DNA from: Promethearchaeota archaeon
GTDB lineage: Archaea > Asgardarchaeota > Lokiarchaeia > Sigynarchaeales > SOKP01
Direction: 5' to 3'
Length of the DNA stretch: 28,745 nucleotides
Assembly (NCBI GenBank): GCA_019057975.1
Contig: JAHLWJ010000014.1
Coordinates: forward strand, 1-28,745
Numbering within the stretch: the stretch's first letter is position 1; every line of letters starts with the position of its first letter. Below, in pieces: positions 8,864 to 16,074 of this stretch. Both the position numbers and the translations under genes were made by a program. The notes below the pieces were generated by a model. It searched no databases. It was not told the DNA's origin and was given only the letters and a program-made list of their open reading frames with translations.

Positions 8864-9463
8864 TTATTTACCCCGTCCCTTATTGGCACTAATACTTGGT
8901 CTGGATTTTTCAGATCCCCATCCTTTTTTATGTAAACCCCTCGCTTTCTTTCCAGCGGAGGTTAACCCACGGGTCACTCTTTTTTTGTGTTGAGGTTCAC
9001 AAATCCAGTTAATTTTTGGATCAGATTTGATTACAGGATGGTTTGGGTCCACTAAAATTACTTCGTAGTACCAGTGTCGACCATCGGTATAAATTTTGTA
9101 TGAGTTTAATATTTGCATGTTTGGATACTTTCTTTGAACTCTTTCTTCAGCAATCCATCGAAGATTCTTTCCTGTAGTGTATTTAGAAACACCCATTGCT
9201 CTAGGTTTTCTACCTCGTTTTGGACGGATTTTATGCATACCACCTTTTCGAATCCTAGCTCTTACAACAATATATCCTTGCTTAGCTTTATATCCCAATT
9301 CTCTTGCGCGGTGAATTTTAGTTGGTTTTTCAACCCTTTGAATAGATCTGCCTTTTCGATATTCAATACCACGTTGCCAATGTTGTGTTTGGTATCCTTT
9401 CTCGTGTTTCTCAAAGGTTTCTTTTACATAACGGTATCCAGACTTCAATTTCTGTAAGCACAT
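8864..9463 (-). CDS. rpl15e: Large-subunit ribosomal protein L15e
   Basis: Archaeal/eukaryotic ribosomal protein eL15 of the 50S subunit, 199 residues, the usual length. Clear family blocks are RARELGYKAKQG, then the basic stretch RIRKGGMHKIRPKRGRKP, RWIAEERVQRKYPN, WYYEVILVDPNHPVIKSDP, NWICEPQHKKRVTRGLTSAG and the basic C-terminus SRPSISANKGRGK. It is an rRNA-binding protein present once per genome. The ATG at 9463 gives a complete N-terminus; there is no Shine-Dalgarno, suggesting a leaderless message. It stands alone between a tRNA gene and a divergent DUF2095-like gene. About 290 bases (8573-8863) downstream hold no gene that I can see. Confidence 0.97.
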   Translation of the reverse strand: MCLQKLKSGYRYVKETFEKHEKGYQTQHWQRGIEYRKGRSIQRVEKPTKIHRARELGYKAKQGYIVVRARIRKGGMHKIRPKRGRKPRAMGVSKYTTGKNLRWIAEERVQRKYPNMQILNSYKIYTDGRHWYYEVILVDPNHPVIKSDPKINWICEPQHKKRVTRGLTSAGKKARGLHKKGWGSEKSRPSISANKGRGK

Positions 9464-9617
9464 CCATAAATTGTTATTAATTAAAAATAAGCATATTTTA
9501 TTATTTTTATGGAAAATTAATTTTGATAATAAATTCTATTTTACTTTTTAAACAATAATTTTATTACATTGTATAATTATTTCTTAATCAATAATTTCTG
9601 GTTAAAGGAATGTTTTA

Positions 9618-10091
9618 ATGGAAAATAATAAAAAAGATAAAAAAAAAGAAACTAAAAAGCCAATTATTAGAGAAGAAAATGGTTTAACAGTAACATATTA
9701 CAAAAATGAATTTAATAAAAATTTTCCTCATTTAATAACTGAAATAACTGGAAAAAAGAAATCAGTTAAAATCGATTCAATTGAAACCAATATTGATACA
9801 ATACACTTAAATTCTAATAATAAACATCATCCAAGAGAATTAGTAAATCCTGGGGTTATAGACTTTATAAGAAGATGTACTACTATAGAAGAAGTATTCA
9901 GTATTTTAGATTATTTGGCAAAACGAAAAGAAATATCTGAGAGTGATTATACTTCTTATAAAAATCAAATTCTGAAAAAGGAAGGTCTAAGAGAATTTAT
10001 TGATAAACATGGAGGTTTTAAAAAGCCAGGTTATTATGAAAAGAAATTTAGAGATTTGAAGCAAGAAATATTGAAACAAAATCAAAAATAA
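9618..10091 (+). CDS. DUF2095-like archaeal protein
   Basis: A 157-residue soluble protein of unknown function. The pattern resembles the archaeal DUF2095 family: an early FPHL element (residues 35-40), then PGVIDFIRRCTTIEE (about 79-93), ILDYLAKRKEIS, and a C-terminal KKPGYYEKKFR. The first 20 residues are a lysine-rich disordered tail that the family normally lacks. AAAGGA lies about nine bases before the ATG. It is divergent from rpl15e, so the two share the 154-base AT-rich promoter region 9464-9617. The C/D box sRNA at 10151 follows 59 bases downstream on the same strand and might share its transcript. The family assignment is from memory of the motif. Confidence 0.6.
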   Translation: MENNKKDKKKETKKPIIREENGLTVTYYKNEFNKNFPHLITEITGKKKSVKIDSIETNIDTIHLNSNNKHHPRELVNPGVIDFIRRCTTIEEVFSILDYLAKRKEISESDYTSYKNQILKKEGLREFIDKHGGFKKPGYYEKKFRDLKQEILKQNQK

Positions 10092-10150
10092 AATTAATTA
10101 GATAATTTCTCAAGCATAAAAAAATTAAAGAATAAAAACTATTATACTAC

Positions 10151-10232
10151 GAGAAGAAATATGATGAGCTTATGACAATAAGAACTAATGCTCTTAGTGA
10201 TGATTCTTGTCGCCCCAATCTGATTTTTTCTC
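10151..10232 (+). ncRNA. C/D box sRNA, predicted guide for 23S rRNA P-loop 2'-O-methylation
   Basis: All parts of an archaeal C/D box RNA are in order. A 9-bp terminal stem forms between GAGAAGAAA (10151-10159) and TTTTTTCTC (10224-10232), with one G-T pair. Box C is ATGATGA (10161-10167). A 17-nt guide follows, then a degenerate D' box CTAA (10185-10188), an 8-nt spacer, box C' GTGATGA (10197-10203), a 16-nt guide (10204-10219) and box D CTGA (10220-10223). The guide before D contains TCGCCCCAA, complementary to TTGGGGCGA. This resembles the P-loop of 23S rRNA, from memory CTGGGGCGG. The nucleotide five bases from D pairs with the second G of GGGG, equal to E. coli G2251, a known Gm site. 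The D' target is not recognised. It lies in the convergent gap between the DUF2095-like gene and the winged-helix gene. Confidence 0.7.
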
Positions 10233-10264
10233 CCAAAATTTGAAAGTTAAATTATAATTCCTAA

Positions 10265-10522
10265 CTAATCTGAATCTAATTCTATCTGATTTTTTAACTT
10301 AAGTCCCTTCTCCGTCAAAATATACTCTTTCTTTACTATCTTAATTAGGTTTAATTCTAGTAATACAGGAATTCTTCCTTTAACACATGAAATTGGCAAA
10401 CCTGAAAATAATTTAATTGTTTCAAAATTTTTTGCGCCTTTATTAATAGCAAATAAAATTTCAATTCCCATATAGCCTAAAAGATTTTTTAAATCCTCTT
10501 TGGACTCTTCTCCATTAAGCAT
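10265..10522 (-). CDS. Small winged-helix DNA-binding protein
   Basis: An 85-residue protein that fits a single winged helix-turn-helix domain. Helices span residues 8-28, 31-40 (NFETIKLFSG, the positioning helix) and 44-60 (CVKGRIPVLLELNLIKIV, the recognition helix and start of the wing). The wing KKEYILTEKGLKLKNQI closes the domain. It resembles the MarR/ArsR-like regulators that are abundant in archaea. It lies 54 bases downstream of the longin-like gene on the same strand and is probably co-transcribed with it. No ligand or metal-binding residue pattern is evident. Confidence 0.7.
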   Translation of the reverse strand: MLNGEESKEDLKNLLGYMGIEILFAINKGAKNFETIKLFSGLPISCVKGRIPVLLELNLIKIVKKEYILTEKGLKLKNQIELDSD

Positions 10523-10576
10523 TGTAAATAGGTTGTTTTATTCTCTTTAGAAATATACTTTTATATTTTTTACGAT

Positions 10577-11806
10577 TCATTTTTTCTTAGAATTTTCTGA
10601 TTTATTAATTTCTAACGAAGTATCATCAATTTCTTTCTGTTTCTTTTCTTCTTTATTATTATCTCTTAATTTAGGACTATATTTATTCGCAACAATCGGT
10701 TCGGATTCTTTTGGCAATAACTTTCTCATCCATTCAGGAAAGGCTGTGGTTATCTGAAGATTTGTCTTTAACACAATATAGGTTTCATTATCATAATTTA
10801 ATTCTTCTATAACGTCATACTTCTTCAGAAATTCTATATTTTCCATTAAAGAATCAAGGGATTTTTTTGAAACTAATTTTGGTAATTTATCTTTTGAAAT
10901 TAACCCATTTCTTAATTCAGAAAGTACATTATATTTTTTAAGGTCTGCCATTATCTTAAATAAAGTAAAACTATCTTGTTTTATTTCCTCCTCTGTTTTT
11001 TTTTCATACTCACTGAAATATTCTTGAACTTTAGGGAGGAGTAAATCTATTAATTCTGGTTTATCATCAATATATTCAATCACACTATCAGGTGGGATTC
11101 TCTCAGCATTTACTTCTTTCAATAGAAGTACATATTTTTCAACCAATCCGATTTGATTTATAAAGATAAATTGCTTATCAACTAAAATATCGATAATTTC
11201 CTCAAAATCTTTTTTTGGAAACTCTTCAATAAACCATTCTCTCACCCATTCTAAAGGAATTGGGCCGTTTGATAGTCTTTCTAAAGTTCCAAAAATATGT
11301 TTATCATTTAATAGAATTGCTATTTTTTCCTCTTCAGTTTTTTCCATTGTGTATTCAACTATTGCCCAATATAAACCATTTACCCATGCTTCTATTAAAG
11401 CTTCATTCTTGACAATAATTTCTTTATCATTGTCATCAAAGCTATTTAAATCTTTTATATAGAAAGCTGTATATATTTCTTCATTTGATTGTAATCGTTC
11501 CGAAAATTCTGCACACAAACTTGATAGATTTTCTTCTATTTCTGCTGAAATTTGTTGATCTAATATTATAGAAACCATTAGCATTTCTTTATTCCCACGT
11601 GCCCAATCAGAATGAATTTCAAAGTAATAATTCATAGATTTTAAGTTTTCAAATGAATGGGTAAAGAAACCTTCACTATATTGTTGATCCATAATATTTG
11701 CTATTTTAACTGATAAATCCTTATCTAAAGAGTTTTTTGGGTGAGAAAAAAATACCAACGGTCCAATTTTTCTATGAAAATAAGATAATGATACAGCAGT
11801 TTTCAA
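10577..11806 (-). CDS. Longin-like domain fused to winged-helix-like domains
   Basis: A 409-residue protein. The N-terminal ~130 residues look like a longin fold: a first strand with RKIGPLVFFSHP (residues 12-23), a helix, a strand pair around MNYYFEIHSD and MLMVSIILDQ, then a long helix EIEENLSSLCAEFSERL. Longin and roadblock folds bind small GTPases and are expanded in Asgard archaea. The middle (about 165-235) and the following region (about 270-350) each look like a helical domain with a wing-like hairpin, e.g. LSNGPIPLEWVREWFIEEF and KKYDVIEELNYDNETYIVL. The last 45 residues are a charged, probably disordered tail rich in Lys, Glu and Asn. Start TTG 11806 has GGAGA eight bases upstream. 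It is not a known family to me; the domain reading is by secondary-structure pattern. Confidence 0.6.
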   Translation of the reverse strand: MKTAVSLSYFHRKIGPLVFFSHPKNSLDKDLSVKIANIMDQQYSEGFFTHSFENLKSMNYYFEIHSDWARGNKEMLMVSIILDQQISAEIEENLSSLCAEFSERLQSNEEIYTAFYIKDLNSFDDNDKEIIVKNEALIEAWVNGLYWAIVEYTMEKTEEEKIAILLNDKHIFGTLERLSNGPIPLEWVREWFIEEFPKKDFEEIIDILVDKQFIFINQIGLVEKYVLLLKEVNAERIPPDSVIEYIDDKPELIDLLLPKVQEYFSEYEKKTEEEIKQDSFTLFKIMADLKKYNVLSELRNGLISKDKLPKLVSKKSLDSLMENIEFLKKYDVIEELNYDNETYIVLKTNLQITTAFPEWMRKLLPKESEPIVANKYSPKLRDNNKEEKKQKEIDDTSLEINKSENSKKK

Positions 11807-11906
11807 TTAATGAATCTCCATCATGATTTTTTTAATTTATAAGCAGAACAGCTAATTTAATAATGTTAAACCTAAACAAATTAATATTAAAGATTATATA
11901 TTATTA

Positions 11907-11926
11907 AAGATAAATAAATTTATCTT
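11907..11926. repeat. Inverted repeat in divergent promoter region
   Basis: AAGATAAAT and ATTTATCTT form a perfect 9-bp inverted repeat separated by AA. It lies between the divergent longin-like and HAD genes and could be an operator, but AT-rich palindromes arise easily in this DNA. Confidence 0.3.
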
Positions 11927-12014
11927 AACTTAACCTCTAATATCTTTAAATGATTAATATAAGCAATAAACATGTGTTAGTTTTATAAATTTAAGATAAT
12001 AATTGACTGTGACA

Positions 12015-12770
12015 ATGAATTCTATAAAATTAATTGGATTTGATCTGGATGATTGTTTATTTGACTCAACAGGGTTATCAGAAAGAGCCAGAATTAAAGG
12101 AATAGATGCAATGATTAGTTTAGGTTTAAAAATAGATAGAGAAAAGGCAATTCAGATAATCAGAGAAATTGTAGATGAGTATGGTTCAAATTCTTCAAAA
12201 CACTATAATTACTTTATTCGAAGATTGAATCAAATTAATGGTAGCATAGAGTACATATCATATAACACCCGATATAAATATATTGCCGCAGCAGTTATGG
12301 CATATCATGAAGAAAAAGTAAATTCAATTAGATTATATGATGATGTTAGGGAATGTTTATTGAGATTAAAAAATTTATCATTAAAAACAGCAGTCATTAC
12401 AGATGGAATCCCAATCAAACAATATGAAAAGATTTTGAGGCTTAAAATCGATGAATTAATTGATTTAATAGTAATTTCAGATGAGATCGGGATTAAAAAA
12501 CCAAATCCCGAGCTTTTTAATTATTGCTTAAAGAAATTTAGGGTTACAGGCCAAGAAACAATATATATTGGAGATAGGATTGATAAGGATATTATTCCAG
12601 CAAATTTGAATAACATACATAGTGTGTATCTTCATAGAGGAGGAAAATATGACCTCTCTAATGTTGATTCGAAAATCAGAGGATCTCAAAAGCCTGATTA
12701 TGAAATTTCTGATTTAAACGAATTGTTTGATATTATTGATGACATTAATAATAAAAAGACCGGGTTTTAA
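12015..12770 (+). CDS. HAD-superfamily hydrolase
   Basis: Haloacid dehalogenase-like phosphatase of about 251 residues. Motif I is GFDLDDCLFDS with nucleophile D10 and acid/base D12 from the preferred ATG. Motif II is AVITDG, motif III the lysine in IGIKKPNPELF, motif IV IGDRIDKD with the Mg-binding aspartates. The inserted helical cap (about residues 15-105) marks a C1-cap subfamily I enzyme, as in the YjjG/phosphoglycolate phosphatase group. The substrate cannot be told from sequence. TTG 12003 and GTG 12009 are possible longer starts with only four or two more residues. The nitrilase gene begins seven bases after its stop, so the two probably form an operon and may act in one pathway, for example damage repair of metabolites. 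Confidence 0.9.
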   Translation: MNSIKLIGFDLDDCLFDSTGLSERARIKGIDAMISLGLKIDREKAIQIIREIVDEYGSNSSKHYNYFIRRLNQINGSIEYISYNTRYKYIAAAVMAYHEEKVNSIRLYDDVRECLLRLKNLSLKTAVITDGIPIKQYEKILRLKIDELIDLIVISDEIGIKKPNPELFNYCLKKFRVTGQETIYIGDRIDKDIIPANLNNIHSVYLHRGGKYDLSNVDSKIRGSQKPDYEISDLNELFDIIDDINNKKTGF

Positions 12771-12777
12771 TTAGAAA

Positions 12778-13596
12778 ATGAGAGTAGCTTGCATTCAACC
12801 ACAAATTTTTCAAGATAGAAATAAATGTTATCTACAAATTGAGCTACTTTTAAGAGGGTTCTTAGAAAAAAATCAAAATTGTGATATAATATGTTTACCT
12901 GAAAGATGGGTTCCATATTTTAGAGATCCAATTAAAAATCTTCAAAAAGAAAGAGGAAATGATTATTCTTTCATTAAAAACTTAGCTAAGGAATATAACA
13001 TAAAAATACTCTCAGGAGCAATTTGGGAAAAAAGAAATAATTTAGAAAAACCAACCATTACATGTTATTTTTTTGACGAAAATGGTGATGAAATAGGACG
13101 ACAAGAAAAAATTCATCTTTATGCTTATGAACAAGAGCATTTTGAACCTGGTAATGAATTAAAAATATTTACATTAAACCGATTCTCTAATTTTGCTATT
13201 TTAATCTGTTTTGACATGGCTTTTTTTGAAACCCCCAGATTAGCTGTTGAAAATGGTGCAGATATTCTATTCTCACCAACCCAAATTAGAGAAGACGGAA
13301 TGAGTAATTGGGAAACATATTTAAAAGCACGTGCACTTGAAAATCGAGTGCCTGTTGTAGCTTGTAATTCTTTTGGCAGTTATTTAAAAAGAAAATTCAT
13401 AGGAAATAGTAAGATTATTTCTTTTTACAAAGGAAGTATTTCTCCTTCTAAGCTGAAGATTATAGAAGGTCCAAAAAATTCTAGTGGTGTTATTTCTGAT
13501 GATATTGATTTATCCTTTCCAAAAAAAATAAGAAAAATTCGGCTAGGAGAAAAAGTAGATAAGAATAAAATTAATGTCAAAATAATAAATAATTAG
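12778..13596 (+). CDS. Carbon-nitrogen hydrolase (nitrilase superfamily)
   Basis: A 272-residue amidase-type enzyme. The catalytic triad Glu-Lys-Cys is present: E42 in IICLPERW, K111 in GRQEKIHLY and C144 in AILICFDMAF. The later blocks GADILFSPTQI and KARALENRVPVVACNSFG are typical. The family hydrolyses amides or carbamoyl groups (omega-amidase, N-carbamoylputrescine amidase, beta-ureidopropionase and others) through a thioester intermediate; I cannot choose among these by eye. It is seven bases downstream of the HAD hydrolase and 30 bases upstream of the GTPase gene, all on one strand, so the three may be co-transcribed. No ribosome binding site is visible before the ATG. Confidence 0.92.
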   Translation: MRVACIQPQIFQDRNKCYLQIELLLRGFLEKNQNCDIICLPERWVPYFRDPIKNLQKERGNDYSFIKNLAKEYNIKILSGAIWEKRNNLEKPTITCYFFDENGDEIGRQEKIHLYAYEQEHFEPGNELKIFTLNRFSNFAILICFDMAFFETPRLAVENGADILFSPTQIREDGMSNWETYLKARALENRVPVVACNSFGSYLKRKFIGNSKIISFYKGSISPSKLKIIEGPKNSSGVISDDIDLSFPKKIRKIRLGEKVDKNKINVKIINN

Positions 13597-13626
13597 AAGT
13601 AATTAAACATCATCCAATATATTTAG

Positions 13627-14583
13627 ATGAGCAAATCTAAAGAGCTTAAGAAGATTCTTTTTTGTGGGTTGGAAAATGGGGGTAAAACATCAGTTCTGTT
13701 ATTATTAGATAAAAAGTTTAGTTTATTACCAACTGTTAAACCAACCATAAAAGCTAAAAGAACTGTTCATACTAACTCCCTATTAGGAATTTCAATTATC
13801 CGTTGGGATTTGGGAGGTCAAAAAAGTTATAGAAAAATATACTTAGGTGAGAAAAGCAAATATTTTACTGAAATGCAATCAATATTTTACGTTATAGATA
13901 TCCAGGCACCTGAAAAATTTGAAGAATCTTTAGCATTTCTAAAGGACATTGTAGCTATCACTTCAGATTCGCGTCCTGATAATTTTCAATTTTTAATATT
14001 GCTACATAAATGTGACCCAGATATAAAAAAAAAAAAAGAAATATTAGAAAAAATATCCTATTTTGAAACAAAAATCTCATCAATTATTAAAGATATAAAA
14101 TTCTCAATTTTTAAAACTTCAATATATGATGCTCCAAGCTTATTAAAAGCTTTTTCTGATGGTGCCTTTTATGCTACTCACAAGTCTAATATGTTTCAAA
14201 TTCTACTAAAAGACTATATGAGCAAAACTTACAATAGCTCTACTCTTTTATTAGACCAAAACTGTTTTATAATTGCTAGTAGATCCACAGATGAAGAATA
14301 TCAGAGGATATGCGAGTCTATAGCACCAAGATTAACTCAAGCATTGGAAAAATTAGAAGAATGGGAGATAAGCACTGTAGACATTGTAACAAATATCGAA
14401 TTTTCACAAAAGCACTCAGATTCTCATAAGGAAGGCATAATTTTTCTTAGAAAACTAGACATTAACAACACCCGGTTCTATTTAGTAGCACTTTGTTTAA
14501 ATAAAAGTGTGAAAACTAAGTCTTATGAATACTTACCGCTTTTAGCTGATAATTTGAAAAACCTATTGGAAAGTTTTGAATGA
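13627..14583 (+). CDS. Rag/Gtr-like small GTPase with C-terminal roadblock-like domain
   Basis: A 318-residue GTPase. The G1 loop is GLENGGKTS (residues 14-22), close to Arf/Rag loops. Thr40 in PTVKPTI is the likely switch I threonine. The G3 motif is WDLGGQ (60-65) with the glutamine in place. The G4 motif is HKCD (127-130) rather than NKxD; HKxD is characteristic of Rag/Gtr GTPases. After the ~185-residue G domain comes an alpha/beta segment with roadblock-like order: strand TLLLDQNCFIIAS, a long helix CESIAPRLTQALEKLEE, strands EGIIFLRKLD and RFYLVALCL, then a final helix. This is the Rag architecture, in which the tail dimerises. There is no lipidation motif. A roadblock protein lies at 1812 in the window, and the longin-like protein at 10577 could be a partner. 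Confidence 0.88.
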   Translation: MSKSKELKKILFCGLENGGKTSVLLLLDKKFSLLPTVKPTIKAKRTVHTNSLLGISIIRWDLGGQKSYRKIYLGEKSKYFTEMQSIFYVIDIQAPEKFEESLAFLKDIVAITSDSRPDNFQFLILLHKCDPDIKKKKEILEKISYFETKISSIIKDIKFSIFKTSIYDAPSLLKAFSDGAFYATHKSNMFQILLKDYMSKTYNSSTLLLDQNCFIIASRSTDEEYQRICESIAPRLTQALEKLEEWEISTVDIVTNIEFSQKHSDSHKEGIIFLRKLDINNTRFYLVALCLNKSVKTKSYEYLPLLADNLKNLLESFE

Positions 14584-14688
14584 GGTTTCTACTTAAAGAG
14601 TAGGATTAATTTTAAAGTTTAACTTGATTGTTATTCTTAAATAAAAATTGATTTAATATTGTGAATTTTTATTTATTTTTACTTTTAG

Positions 14689-14709
14689 TGACCCCTCTCT
14701 GGGTGGGGT
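14689..14709. promoter_or_regulatory. GC-rich inverted repeat upstream of the condensin operon
   Basis: ACCCC (14691-14695) and GGGGT (14705-14709) form a 5-bp inverted repeat around TCTCTGGGT, a very GC-rich patch in AT-rich DNA. It directly abuts the TATA box of the orc-like/smc operon, where a repressor or activator site would be expected. It could instead be the end of the upstream GTPase transcript. Confidence 0.4.
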
Positions 14710-14718
14710 TTAAATATA
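14709..14718 (+). promoter_or_regulatory. TATA box of the orc-like/smc/scp operon
   Basis: TTTAAATATA matches the archaeal TATA consensus. Transcription about 25 bases downstream would begin near 14740 and leave a leader of roughly 15 bases before the ATG at 14755. Confidence 0.5.
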
Positions 14719-14754
14719 TTCATATAAAAAAAAATTAAAAAAAAATCTTATATA

Positions 14755-15948
14755 ATGACATTTAAACTTGATATTAATAAAAATTTTGTTGGGTCTAAGG
14801 CCCTATTTGACCCAAATTATATTCCTCCTCAATTATTATATAGGAAGAAAGAACAAAACTCATTAATTTCTATTTTAACTGATTCAATTTCCGATGAATT
14901 CAGCCTCAATATTCTATATCAAGGCATTAATGGAATTGGGAAAAAGGCAATTGTAAATAAGGTGATTAATGATCTCTCAATTCAAAATAAAGGAAATACT
15001 GATATTCATAAAATTTGTATTGATTGCAAGGAAAAAGATTTCGAAGAATTGATTTTTTCACTATTAGCAGATTTAATAAATATATGTAAATTCAAAGTTA
15101 ACTATGAATCTCTATTAAATTCAAACTTATCACACTTATGGAACGTATTTAAATTATTATGTAAAAGAATTGATTATAATCTCTTTTTTGTCTTTACAAA
15201 TGTTGAGTATTTGAAACCTGAAATATTTAAGAAATTTTTACATATTGGAAAAGAAATAAATATTACGTCGATATATACAATAAACAAAATTTTACAACCT
15301 ATAACAATTGATTTGTTATCTGAGTTCGATCTAAAAAAAAAGTTGGATTATTTCACCTACAAAGAACTATATTCTATCTTAAAGCAACGAACTTTATTAA
15401 CAGTTTCACATCCCGTGGATGAGGAATTGATTAAATATATAGCAGATTTAGTCTGTGAGCAGTATGTTCCTGTTCCCGGAAAAGGAATTGAAATTCTTCG
15501 AGATATTTATCCATTATTAAAAAATAAACAATATATTAAGAATTGCGAACTAATAGAACTTTGTCAGAATCATTTTGATCAAATGCAAATTCATGATGAA
15601 TTTAGTATGCTAAATTATATTTCTGAAGAGGATTTCTTAAATATAATATTCTTGGATAATCTTTCAAATTACTTTATTAGTAAGATGAATTACTACGTTT
15701 CTTTAAAGGAATTAGAAGAATTATATTATGTATCTTGTGAAGCTTTAGAATATGAGAAGAGTGTCAATGAATTTCAGAATTTAATCAGAGAGTTATTAAA
15801 TATTGGAATATTAAGGCCCTCAAAGAAGACCCTACGGGTAAAAAAAACCTATTTCTTAGATAATACAGCAAATAGTGACTCTTTCTTCATGGTAATAAGC
15901 CCTAATCAATTAAAAGCAATAATAGATACGTTGTTTGATAGCTATTAA
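14755..15948 (+). CDS. Orc1/Cdc6-like AAA+ protein with degenerate ATPase motifs
   Basis: A 397-residue protein with the layout of archaeal Orc1/Cdc6 origin-binding proteins: the N-terminal YIPPQLLYRKKEQNSL (residues 22-37), where the family has its conserved proline/arginine-rich lead-in, an AAA+ core, the sensor-2-like VPVPGKGIEILRDIYPLL, and a C-terminal winged-helix-like region (about 290-370). The Walker A is GINGIGKKA (57-65), with Lys in place of the usual Thr/Ser after GK. The Walker B position reads LFFVFTNVEYL (143-153), so the Asp-Glu pair is replaced by Thr-Asn. This should abolish ATP hydrolysis. It is probably a replication-initiator paralog turned into a DNA-binding or loading factor. 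The smc coding sequence follows after 126 bases on the same strand, so a role with SMC is likely. Confidence 0.75.
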   Translation: MTFKLDINKNFVGSKALFDPNYIPPQLLYRKKEQNSLISILTDSISDEFSLNILYQGINGIGKKAIVNKVINDLSIQNKGNTDIHKICIDCKEKDFEELIFSLLADLINICKFKVNYESLLNSNLSHLWNVFKLLCKRIDYNLFFVFTNVEYLKPEIFKKFLHIGKEINITSIYTINKILQPITIDLLSEFDLKKKLDYFTYKELYSILKQRTLLTVSHPVDEELIKYIADLVCEQYVPVPGKGIEILRDIYPLLKNKQYIKNCELIELCQNHFDQMQIHDEFSMLNYISEEDFLNIIFLDNLSNYFISKMNYYVSLKELEELYYVSCEALEYEKSVNEFQNLIRELLNIGILRPSKKTLRVKKTYFLDNTANSDSFFMVISPNQLKAIIDTLFDSY

Positions 15949-16074
15949 TCTTTTCATATGCTCATAATAATCAAAAAAAGACGTCAGATTTTTTTATATA
16001 TTTACCATGCCTATCATATATATATTGGTAATTACTCTATTTTTTATATTAAAGATGGAAGAGTAAAGATAGAA

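Noticed and set aside
9113..9457. 114-codon plus-strand ORF opposite rpl15e
   Set aside because: Antisense shadow of a highly conserved ribosomal protein gene with no family resemblance of its own.
15958..16074. Upstream in-frame ATG for smc, adding 39 residues
   Set aside because: The added residues are hydrophobic and tyrosine/isoleucine-rich, look like translated AT-rich promoter DNA, and no SMC has such a lead. The ATG at 16075 gives the standard N-terminus directly before the GFKSF motif.
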